Shown here piece after piece: positions 16,258-22,623 of a DNA stretch of 38,097 nucleotides. Position numbers and translations under genes: made by a program. Numbering within the stretch: the stretch's first letter is position 1; every line of letters begins with the position of its first letter. The DNA comes from Haloferax profundi (GTDB lineage: Archaea > Halobacteriota > Halobacteria > Halobacteriales > Haloferacaceae). Under the pieces are notes generated by a model. The model saw only the letters and a program-made list of their open reading frames with translations. It did no database searches and had not been told where the DNA came from. Location of the stretch: assembly GCF_001469865.1 (NCBI RefSeq), contig NZ_LOPV01000378.1, positions 1-38,097 on the forward strand, in the 5' to 3' direction.

Positions 16258-16490
16258 GGGTGGTTCACATGCTGGTGTAGGAGTCGAAAGGGGATATTAT
16301 TGCACAGACATTCCAAGATTGTGGGAATGTGTCGTATTATTAAGGCGTCGCGAGTCGAACCTCGCCCTTCGGTGACTGCTCCCGTGTCGTGGTAGCAACT
16401 GTCCCGCTCACGTCGACCGAATTTGATGGGTGACGACCCGACGCGAAAAGTAAGCTTATTGTGTCGCCGTCGCGCTACCTGCATATACGA
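16258..16490. other. Intergenic region between the sulfur operon and tRNA-Gln
   Basis: Besides the dyad and the TATA-like elements of the minus-strand operon, the stretch from about 16345 to 16440 shows no open frame or RNA that I can support. AT-rich GTAAGCTTATT (16449-16459) and GCATATACG (16481-16489) are candidate TATA boxes for the tRNA transcript. The second is within 10 nt of a duplicated copy of the tRNA 5' end. Confidence 0.4.
16308..16330. promoter_or_regulatory. Operator-like dyad in the sulfur operon promoter
   Basis: ACATTCC (16308-16314) and GGAATGT (16324-16330) are perfect inverted arms separated by 9 bp, about 50-70 bp upstream of the DsrE-like start. On the minus strand it lies between two TATA-like elements (TTAATAATA at about 16334-16342 and CAATAATAT at about 16295-16303). 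A dimeric repressor or activator could occlude either one. The overall size suits a winged-helix dimer. Confidence 0.5.
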
Positions 16491-16507
16491 AGTGCAGTCC
16501 CATGGTG
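16491..16507 (+). repeat. Upstream copy of the tRNA-Gln 5' end
   Basis: A 17-bp sequence containing AGTCCCATGGTG occurs at 16491-16507 and again at 16551-16567, exactly 60 bp apart. The second copy carries the first 12 nt of the tRNA-Gln gene. After 16507 the upstream copy diverges and cannot fold as a tRNA, so it is a fragment. Confidence 0.8.
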
Positions 16508-16555
16508 GTGAGCAATCTCGGAGAGGTTGCGAGTTACGTGGGGCGAGCTGAGTGC

Positions 16556-16628
16556 AGTCCCATGGTGTAGTGGCCAATCATAGCGGCCTTTGGAGCCGTT
16601 GACGGCGGTTCGAATCCGCCTGGGACTA
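16556..16628 (+). tRNA. tRNA-Gln (anticodon UUG)
   Basis: 73 nt. Acceptor AGTCCCA pairs fully with TGGGACT, with discriminator A at 16628. The anticodon stem GCGGC/GCCGT closes the 7-nt loop CTTTGGA, whose anticodon TTG reads CAA (Gln). The T arm GGCGG-TTCGAAT-CCGCC is perfect. CCA is not encoded and no intron is present. The 5' dozen nucleotides and the 3' 24 are both repeated nearby. Confidence 0.95.
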
Positions 16629-16838
16629 CTAATTCTGTGGCGAACCGAACGGTGAGCCACGAATTCGTGACAAAAGGCGATTCGAGCCCAGACGACGAGA
16701 GGATTCGAGTCGTCGCGGTTCGAATCCGCCTGGGACTATTCTGCGACGAACGAAGGTGAGGAGCGAATAGTCTGACCGGATTCGACACCCAGAGAACGAG
16801 CAACGGGAGTTCTCGCGGTTCGAATCCGCCTGAGGATA
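16605..16838 (+). repeat. Three copies of the tRNA-Gln 3' end in tandem (candidate attachment-site scars)
   Basis: The 24-bp 3' end of the tRNA (core GGTTCGAATCCGCC plus the acceptor strand) occurs at 16605-16628 inside the gene, again perfectly at 16715-16738, and with three mismatches in the acceptor part at 16815-16838. Spacings are 110 and 100 bp. Each copy is followed by a related, partly self-complementary stretch (for example TGTGGC...GCCACG at 16636-16661, and ATGGC...GCCAC at 16847-16865), so the whole unit of about 100 bp is degenerate-repeated. Integrases of archaeal elements commonly target tRNA 3' ends and leave such direct repeats. No integrase gene or cargo remains between the copies. 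Confidence 0.75.
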
Positions 16839-16896
16839 CTCGTTCTATGGCGACCAGTGAGCCACGAAGTGACGTCGTCACGAACAGTCCTATTGA

Positions 16897-16905
16897 TTTT
16901 TATCG
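16897..16905 (+). promoter_or_regulatory. TATA box for the FkbM-like gene
   Basis: TTTTTATCG lies in a short AT-rich island just past the last tRNA-derived repeat, about 26 nt from the GTG at 16929, matching a leaderless transcript. Confidence 0.55.
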
Positions 16906-16928
16906 ATTCACCATGACAGACGTATAAG

Positions 16929-17681
16929 GTGTCGTTTCTCCACCCGCTTTCGGCCTTTCGCCACCTCTCGTTTACGTTTCACTATGCGCTCGTTCGCGCC
17001 AACTACCAGCGGCGACTCCTCGCGACGAAGAAACACGTCGGCCAGACCTCGTTCCGCAGTTACGAACTGTACAACCGACACGGAAACGACGTGCTCCTCG
17101 AAGCACTCCTGTTGTACCTTCGTGACGGAGACGTCGTCGTCGACGTGGGTGCCAACACCGGAACGTACACACTCGCGGCGGCGGCCAAAGCACCGAACGT
17201 CGAAGTCGTCGCCATGGAACCGAACGGGGACGTTGCCGCCCAGTTGCGAGCGAACGTCGAGGTGAACGGGTTCGAAGACCGAATCGACGTGTTGGAGTGC
17301 GGCCTCGGCGACTCGGACGGAACCAGTCGGTTTCACGTCTCCAGTTACGACGAGTTGGGGTCGTTCTCACCCGACCACGCGAGTGCGTGGACGGCACGCG
17401 TCGTCGACACGGAAGAGGTTCCGATGCGGCGTCTCGACTCACTCGTCGCCGACGGTGAAGTCCCGCCACCGGACCACCTGAAGATAGACGTCGAAGGATT
17501 TGGACTGAACGTTCTCAGCGGTTCCGAGTCCGTTCTCGAAGCACACCGGCCGAACGTCTACTTCGAGGTCCACGACACGCGCGGCGGGCACGACGAATCG
17601 GCAGCGAAGGAACTCCTCAGAGACCACGGATACGACCTCATTCCCGTCAGAGACGGGTGGGTTTGCGAACCGACCGACTGA
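16929..17681 (+). CDS. FkbM-family SAM-dependent methyltransferase
   Basis: 250 aa from GTG 16929. SAM motif I is VVDVGANTGTYT (about residues 69-80), followed by an acidic end of strand 2 in VVAMEPNGD, then LDSLVADG...DHLKIDVEGFGLNVLSGSESVL, the hallmark of FkbM methyltransferases. The N-terminal 40 residues are basic and aromatic (RHLSFTFHYALVRANYQRRL) and may contact membrane or a glycan carrier. Members O-methylate sugars or secondary metabolites. No glycosyltransferases are nearby, so the substrate is unknown. The gene stands alone directly downstream of the scarred tRNA-Gln locus, a position typical for acquired genes, although its codon use looks like that of its neighbours. Confidence 0.88.
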   Translation: MSFLHPLSAFRHLSFTFHYALVRANYQRRLLATKKHVGQTSFRSYELYNRHGNDVLLEALLLYLRDGDVVVDVGANTGTYTLAAAAKAPNVEVVAMEPNGDVAAQLRANVEVNGFEDRIDVLECGLGDSDGTSRFHVSSYDELGSFSPDHASAWTARVVDTEEVPMRRLDSLVADGEVPPPDHLKIDVEGFGLNVLSGSESVLEAHRPNVYFEVHDTRGGHDESAAKELLRDHGYDLIPVRDGWVCEPTD

Positions 17682-17687
17682 GGGGGA

Positions 17688-18644
17688 TTACTCGACGTAG
17701 AACGCGTCTGCACCGTGGTCGTCGCGCCACGCGAACGCGAAGAGACGGCGTGCTGGCAGGCGTTCGAGCGAGCGACCATCTGCCGCGTCTCCTGTCGCTC
17801 CATCCCAGTCAGTCCCATCTGCGTGGAACGTCCGGTCGTCGCCACCCGGGTCGAACACGAGGTCTGGATTCGAGAAGGCGTGGATACCGGCGTTCGTGGC
17901 GAAGACCACGGCCGATTCGTCTCCAACGGCGAGTGTGACGACACCGCCGGCGGACTCGACTACCGAGAGTGGAACACCCACCGGGTCGTCGTCGACGTCG
18001 AGGCCGAGGACGACGGACTTCGGTTCGATGCCGTCGAGCGAGTCGTCCCATTCTCGCCCGCCGGTTCCACGATGTGCGCCGAGACCAAATCCGTCCATCT
18101 CGAAGTAGTGTTCGTACGGTTCGACGTCGTAGTCGATGGGTTCCGGGTCGTCGCCTTCGCCTGCTGCTTCGCTCGTGCCACCCGGTGGCCGCATGACACG
18201 CCCGTCTGGTGTCGCATCGGAGAAGGCACGCCACGTCGTCACGGCGGCGGGACGGACAGATAGCGAGGTACCTTCGAGTTCGCCCGCGATGCACTCGCCG
18301 AGGGATTGCTTCCACTCGGACTCTGTCTCACGGTCGTACATCACCAGGTCGTCGTCTGCGAGTTTCCCCGAGACGCCGAATTCGAGGGTTCGACCGTCCA
18401 CTCGCCGGTCGTAGACGGCGGCGCTCCCGCAGAGTGGACACCACGTCACCGCCACAGGAACCCCGCTAACCACGTCGTTGACGATTTCGTGGTAGTGCAG
18501 GTACCTGACGGGGTAGGCCCGCGTCTCGCCGTCCACGGTGAGCGAGATGACCTCGTCGTCGTCGGGACCGCCGTACGTCTCGGTGAACGTGGGGTCGTCC
18601 ACGCTCGGGATTGCGTCTCTCGGGATGACCTGACGAACGTTCAT
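17688..18644 (-). CDS. DUF3179-family protein
   Basis: 318 aa. The family hallmark VTWCPLCGSAAVYDR places a CxxC pair at C69 and C72, preceded by the conserved RAYPVRYLHYHEIVND and followed by VSGKLADDDLVMYDRETES and a WKQSLGECIAGE segment. Neither a signal peptide nor membrane segments are visible. DUF3179 proteins are widespread and uncharacterised; the CPLC pair suggests metal or redox chemistry. The start ATG overlaps the stop of the alaX-like gene by 4 nt, so the two are translationally coupled. A functional link to Ala-tRNA editing is not obvious. A glycine/acid-rich loop (about residues 155-175) is probably a halophilic insertion. Confidence 0.88.
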   Translation of the reverse strand: MNVRQVIPRDAIPSVDDPTFTETYGGPDDDEVISLTVDGETRAYPVRYLHYHEIVNDVVSGVPVAVTWCPLCGSAAVYDRRVDGRTLEFGVSGKLADDDLVMYDRETESEWKQSLGECIAGELEGTSLSVRPAAVTTWRAFSDATPDGRVMRPPGGTSEAAGEGDDPEPIDYDVEPYEHYFEMDGFGLGAHRGTGGREWDDSLDGIEPKSVVLGLDVDDDPVGVPLSVVESAGGVVTLAVGDESAVVFATNAGIHAFSNPDLVFDPGGDDRTFHADGTDWDGATGDAADGRSLERLPARRLFAFAWRDDHGADAFYVE

Positions 18645-19360
18645 TCGAGTACGAAGTCGACGCGTTCGTGTGAAGCCCCCTGTGTCGTGCGTCCAGTGAG
18701 CACGACCGTTCCGATTTCGCCCGTCGATTCGACGTGTGTCCCCGCACAGGCAGTCCGGTCGAACGGGTCGTCTTCGTCGCCGATTTCGACGATTCGGACC
18801 TCTCGAATCGAGTCGGGAAGGAGGTGGAGTCGGGTGCGCTCAGGGTCGAGCGTCGCCTCTGCTTCGTCTCTGTCGAGGGTGTACCACCGAACGGGCAGGT
18901 CAGACGCGACGAGGTCGTTCAATCGAGTCTCGATAGTCTGGAGGTCTTCGTCGTCGAATCGGTCGTAGGCGCAGTCGAGGTGTGCGTGGTCGGCGTAGAG
19001 TTGGTTGCCGGTCGTCTCGGCGTCGAACTCGTCCAAGAGGACCGCAGAGAGGAGGTGTTGGGCCGTGTGGTAGCGCATGTGGGCGCGGCGACGGTCCGCG
19101 TCGATTCGGCCAGTGACGACCGTCCCCGGTTCGGGCGCGTCGCCGTCGACGACGTGCTCGATTCGGTCGCGTTTCACGACGTCGGTGACGGCCCACTCGG
19201 TGTCAGTTCCCGAGAGCGTCCCCGTGTCGTTCGGTTGGCCGCCGCCTGTCGGGTAGAAGTACGTCTGGTCGAGGACGACACGGTCGGTGCCGCGGACTGC
19301 TTCGACTGTCGCCTCGAAGGTGAGGCGAGTGGCGTCGTCGAGGTAGCGCGCGTCGGTCAT
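18641..19360 (-). CDS. AlaX-type alanyl-tRNA editing protein
   Basis: 239 aa from ATG 19360. The frame extends upstream to 19438, but the added residues are not family-like. It contains the second-additional-domain motifs of AlaRS editing: the early TYFYPTGGGQPNDTG (33-47), HTAQH with H98 and H102, and CAGTHVESTGEIG with C205 and H209. These four residues bind zinc. The glycine-rich N-terminal motif and the length of about 240 aa fit AlaX-M, which hydrolyses Ser-tRNA(Ala) and possibly Gly-tRNA(Ala) in trans. No aminoacylation domain is present. It leads a two-gene operon with the DUF3179 gene. A TATA-like AGCTAAATC (about 19384-19392, minus strand) lies about 28 nt upstream. Confidence 0.9.
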   Translation of the reverse strand: MTDARYLDDATRLTFEATVEAVRGTDRVVLDQTYFYPTGGGQPNDTGTLSGTDTEWAVTDVVKRDRIEHVVDGDAPEPGTVVTGRIDADRRRAHMRYHTAQHLLSAVLLDEFDAETTGNQLYADHAHLDCAYDRFDDEDLQTIETRLNDLVASDLPVRWYTLDRDEAEATLDPERTRLHLLPDSIREVRIVEIGDEDDPFDRTACAGTHVESTGEIGTVVLTGRTTQGASHERVDFVLE

Positions 19361-19575
19361 GTCGTGTGCGATGCGAGGTGGCGATTTAGCTGTGACCCTC
19401 CGGTATGGCGACGAAATCGGGATGATAGTCACTGCCAATGGGGGCCGTCAGACGTGCCGAGTTCGGGCGACAACGGCGTTTCGGTGACTGAGGGTGTCGT
19501 AACGCCTAAGAGTGGAACGGTCCTCATTCTGAGTAATGAGAATACGTACTCGCCAACTCCCACTGGGGTGGTTCC

Positions 19576-20268
19576 GTGGGCGTTGAAATCAAAGAGTCGG
19601 CCGTCTCCGACGCGGAGTTCGAAGACATGAAGCGCTTCGTCTCGGACTATCTCTCCGCGAGCGTCGAGAACGAAGACGACGGTGGTCGGATGCGCTGGTA
19701 CCCGTGGCACTCTGCGGAGTACCGCTTCAACCACATTCTCAACGTCGTCGCCCTCTCGACAGACATCGCCGAACGCGAAGGTGCAGACGTGGACGTGGTT
19801 CGCGTCGCGTCCCTCTTCCACGACATCTCGAAACTCGAAGCGGAACAAGAGATTCACGCCGAAGAGGGCGCGCGCGTCGCACGCGAGTTCCTCAAGACGC
19901 ACGGGGACTACCCCGAGTCGTTCGTCGAACAGGTGTGTCAGGTCGTCGCCGACCACTCGTATCAAGGCTCACTCGGCGACGTCTCGCTGGAGACGCAGTG
20001 TCTCATCGAAGCGGACATCCTCGACAAAATCGGTGCCAATGGGACCGCACTCATGCTCCTGCGGATGGGCTACGAGGCGCGGACCCACATGGACGCCGCC
20101 GAGATGGTCGAACGCGTCTTCGAACGTGGCCGCGACGCTTCCCGTCGTCTCGAATCCGACAGGGCACAGAGCATCGCACACCAGCGACTCAAGCGCGTCA
20201 AGTGGTTCCGTGAGTGGTTAGAAGACGAAGTCCCCGAGATGGAACACGGCGGCGAACTGAGCCAGTAA
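19576..20268 (+). CDS. HD-domain phosphohydrolase
   Basis: 230 aa from GTG 19576. HD superfamily ligands are visible: H53 in YRFNHILNV, the H82-D83 doublet in LFHDISK, and a distal Asp in IEADILDKIG. A further His pair occurs in EIHAEEGAR and ADHSYQG. This is the metal-dependent phosphohydrolase arrangement of YedJ/predicted HD hydrolases acting on nucleotides or phosphodiesters. No nucleotide-binding or sensor domain is attached. It is transcribed divergently from the alaX-like gene and converges with an epimerase gene, so it is probably monocistronic. The substrate cannot be predicted. Confidence 0.87.
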   Translation: MGVEIKESAVSDAEFEDMKRFVSDYLSASVENEDDGGRMRWYPWHSAEYRFNHILNVVALSTDIAEREGADVDVVRVASLFHDISKLEAEQEIHAEEGARVAREFLKTHGDYPESFVEQVCQVVADHSYQGSLGDVSLETQCLIEADILDKIGANGTALMLLRMGYEARTHMDAAEMVERVFERGRDASRRLESDRAQSIAHQRLKRVKWFREWLEDEVPEMEHGGELSQ

Positions 20269-20367
20269 CACCGGTCCCCACACCACTCTCATCGGTCTCT
20301 CTCGCGACGTTCCTTGGCCGTCGATAGCGGCGTCTCTCGTCGTACTGCCGTGTCGACTCGGCCGGCC
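20269..20367. other. Convergent intergenic gap without features
   Basis: About 100 bp between two converging genes (HD hydrolase and epimerase-like). I see no hairpin, T-run or open frame of note. Confidence 0.6.
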
Positions 20368-21357
20368 TCAGAGCGTGTCGAGGATAGACAGGACGCGTTC
20401 TTCGGCGTCTCGTCCGGGGTCGTGTTCGGACCCATCGCGGTCGCTCTTCCGGTGGTCGTCGACCGACCGGCGCATCGCCTCGTCGACGGGCGTCGACTCC
20501 CACCCGAGACGGGCGAGTTTCTCCGTCGAGAGGACGTGCGGGTAGTCGCGATAGAGGACGAAGTCGTCCATGGTCAGGTCAGTCGCTGCGAGTTCGCGTT
20601 CGCCCGCGTGGACGACTTCCACGTCGGTTCCGGCGGCGTCGGCGATGACCTCGACCATCTCTTCGAGCGTCACGAGTCGTCGGTCACCTACGTTGTACGC
20701 TTCGCCCGCCTCGCCCTCCTCGGCGACGACGCGCATCGCGCTGGCAACGTCTTCGACGTAGGCACGGTGCCAGATGTTCGTGCCGTCGCCGGGGACGACG
20801 ACTCGGTCGTAGTTCAGCACGCGGTCGATCCAGTAGTCGAGTCGCTCGGTGTAGTCGTGCGGGCCGTAGACGATACACGGCCGGACCGACATCGCGTCGA
20901 TGCCGCGCGACGCCGCCTCGAAGACGACGCGGTCACCTTCTGCCTTCCGCGGGCCGTAACTCTCGTGGGAGTCGTCGGTCGCTTGCTCGTCGGTACAGTC
21001 ACAGAGTTCCGTGACGCCCTCGCGCTTCGGAATCTCTTCTGTGCCGTAGGCCGCCCCACTGGAGATGTAGACGTAGGCGTCGACGTCGGTGAAGATATCG
21101 ACCGCAGTGGCGACTTCGCGTGGTTTGTACGCCACGCAGTCGAAGACGGCGTCGGGCTCGACGGTCAGTTTCGCCGTGCGGAGGGCTTCGTCGTCGGTTC
21201 GGTCACCCTGAACGTGCTGGACGCGCGGGTCGTCGCTGAAGGGATTGTCGTGGTTCCCGCGGTTGAAGATGGTCACGTCGTAGTCGTGGTCGAGGAGGTC
21301 CGAGACGAGGTGACGGCCGATGAAGCGGGTGCCGCCGATGACGAGCGCATTGTCCAT
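20368..21357 (-). CDS. NAD(P)-dependent epimerase/dehydratase (extended SDR)
   Basis: 329 aa, ATG 21357. The N-terminal Rossmann motif GGTRFIGRH replaces the commoner GxxGxxG with GGTRFIG, as in the atypical SDRs related to plant CSP41 and archaeal sugar epimerases. The active-site YGPRK (YxxxK) follows ISSGAAYG. RPCIVYGPHDYTERL and IWHRAYVEDVA match the substrate-binding part. The last 30 residues are charged and probably disordered. It may act on a nucleotide sugar, but some members of this subgroup bind RNA or lack catalysis. TATA-like GTTTTTCACC (21379-21388, minus strand) precedes it. No glycan cluster is nearby. Confidence 0.86.
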   Translation of the reverse strand: MDNALVIGGTRFIGRHLVSDLLDHDYDVTIFNRGNHDNPFSDDPRVQHVQGDRTDDEALRTAKLTVEPDAVFDCVAYKPREVATAVDIFTDVDAYVYISSGAAYGTEEIPKREGVTELCDCTDEQATDDSHESYGPRKAEGDRVVFEAASRGIDAMSVRPCIVYGPHDYTERLDYWIDRVLNYDRVVVPGDGTNIWHRAYVEDVASAMRVVAEEGEAGEAYNVGDRRLVTLEEMVEVIADAAGTDVEVVHAGERELAATDLTMDDFVLYRDYPHVLSTEKLARLGWESTPVDEAMRRSVDDHRKSDRDGSEHDPGRDAEERVLSILDTL

Positions 21358-21434
21358 ATCTGGGCCGAAGGGGTGCGCGGTGAAAAACGTGGGAGAATCG
21401 GCGGCGGTGGCCGACTGTCAGGCCGGGGCGGGGG

Positions 21435-21779
21435 TCAGCGGGCGTCTGGCCGTCCCTCTTCGACGCGTTCGAGGACGATTCCATCGTCGAACCCGCCGCG
21501 TTCAGCCGCTTTTTCGGCAGCGAGGTCACGGATTGTGTCCCAGTCGCTCTCACGCCGCGCGAGAATCGCATCCACGACGGCGAACACGTCGGCGAACACG
21601 TCGGCGAGTTCTTCGACTGCTCCCGACTCGGCGAACTCTTCGGCTTCTTCGACCAGTTTCTCGCCGAGTCGACGGTCGAAGTCGTCGGCGTCGGCGACGT
21701 GAACGACGGGTGTCTCGCCGGATTCGCGGATTATCTCGGGGATATCGTCACGAACCAGTTTGTCGTATTCGCGGGGCAC
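21435..21779 (-). CDS. MazG/HisE-like nucleotide pyrophosphohydrolase
   Basis: 114 aa from GTG 21779. The opening YDKLVRDDIPEII and the acidic helices KLVEEAEEFAESGAVEELADVFADVFAVVDAIL show the ExxE...ExxD metal-binding pattern of all-alpha NTP pyrophosphatases. The family is often annotated as phosphoribosyl-ATP pyrophosphohydrolase-like, but no histidine-biosynthesis genes are near, so house-cleaning of modified NTPs is as likely. A TATA-like CTTTTAACAC (about 21803-21812, minus strand) sits about 27 nt upstream, consistent with a leaderless message. Confidence 0.85.
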   Translation of the reverse strand: MPREYDKLVRDDIPEIIRESGETPVVHVADADDFDRRLGEKLVEEAEEFAESGAVEELADVFADVFAVVDAILARRESDWDTIRDLAAEKAAERGGFDDGIVLERVEEGRPDAR

Positions 21780-21866
21780 ATCGGATGCTCTCGGCGGTGT
21801 GTGTTAAAAGGAGTTGGGGGCGTCGATGTCGGTCAGTCGCCACCTGCCGGACCTGCTGTAATGGTC

Positions 21867-22250
21867 TCAGCGGAGCATCGAAGCGACCCGCTCTACGGTG
21901 GCACTCACGCCATCGCCGAGTGCTGTGAGCGCGCCACCGACCCGGAACTCTGCCGGGGCGATACCAAGTTTGCGAGAGACGAAGCCCGGATGGGAACCAG
22001 TCCCCACGACAGCGACGGTCCGTCCTCGGACCCTGACTTCAGTCGTCAACGCTGTCGTGGTCAACACTCGGGTGACGTCGTCGATGTCGACGTCGGCAGC
22101 ACGAACGGCCCGGAGCGCACTCCACACCGTCGGCACTTCCACGAACAGCCGGTCTCCGGTCGAATAGACAGGCATCGACACGCCTGCAACGGACAGAGTG
22201 AGGTCTTCCGTGTCGACCGACAGTGGCGCGACCAGATTACTTTCGCTCAC
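21867..22250 (-). CDS. Conserved haloarchaeal protein, function unknown
   Basis: 127 aa if started at GTG 22250 (MSESNLVAPLSV...), 14 nt inside the 3' end of the preceding small gene. The frame is open upstream to 22454, but that part is an Arg/Thr/Pro-rich shadow of the other gene. Alternating beta-rich segments are visible: LTLSVAGVSMPVYSTGDRLFVEV, TTEVRVRGRTVAVVGTG. The tail GGALTALGDGVSATVERVASML is amphipathic. No known motif is seen. Coupling to the 73-aa gene suggests the two products act together. Confidence 0.7.
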   Translation of the reverse strand: MSESNLVAPLSVDTEDLTLSVAGVSMPVYSTGDRLFVEVPTVWSALRAVRAADVDIDDVTRVLTTTALTTEVRVRGRTVAVVGTGSHPGFVSRKLGIAPAEFRVGGALTALGDGVSATVERVASMLR

Positions 22251-22458
22251 GAGTGGTGACTCGGACAGTTCCGTCGAGTCGCCAGTGGGCGTGTTCGGCG
22301 TCCTCGCCAGTACCGCTCGGAACGTCGATAGCCATGTCGTCGAACGCGTAGGTAATCTCGGCGTTGCGTCCAGTGAGTCGGTCGTAGAGGCCAATCGCCA
22401 AGTCTGGCCACGTGGTCGTCTCGTCGATGCGCCCTTCGGGAGCTTCGGCGTCACTCAT
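22237..22458 (-). CDS. Small haloarchaeal protein, function unknown
   Basis: 73 aa from ATG 22458 (MSDAEAPEGRIDETTTWPDL...). An upstream in-frame ATG at 22512 is rejected because the TATA box CCTATAAGTG (about 22482-22491, minus strand) lies inside that extension, about 26 nt from ATG 22458. The sequence WPDLAIGLYDRLTGRNAEITYAFDDMAIDVP is compact and probably folds as alpha-beta. The C-terminus ends in beta-like WRLDGTVRVTTRERK. No family is recognised. It overlaps the next gene by 14 nt. Confidence 0.72.
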   Translation of the reverse strand: MSDAEAPEGRIDETTTWPDLAIGLYDRLTGRNAEITYAFDDMAIDVPSGTGEDAEHAHWRLDGTVRVTTRERK

Positions 22459-22623
22459 ACCCCTCTGTATGGCGTGTCGACACTTATAGGCTCGTTGACG
22501 ATTTCTAACCAATTACAGATTCGAAGAGGGGGACCAGTCTACGACCGTCTCGACGAGAGAACAACACTGGCGACGCTGGTCGCCACAGTTCGTCGAAAAA
22601 ACGGTCGGGAGTCGACGTGTCGT
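22459..22623. other. Gap between gltB and the 73-aa gene
   Basis: This holds the gltB terminator (A6 on the plus strand at 22596-22601, reading T6 on the minus strand, 22 nt after the stop) and the TATA box for the downstream small gene. Nothing else is seen. Confidence 0.55.

Noticed and set aside
16496-16555. Possible second tRNA immediately upstream of tRNA-Gln
   Set aside because: Only the first 12 nt match; no anticodon arm, T arm or matching acceptor strand follows.
16605-16838. CRISPR-like array
   Set aside because: Three spaced repeats, but the repeat is the tRNA T arm and acceptor, the spacers resemble one another, and no cas genes are present.
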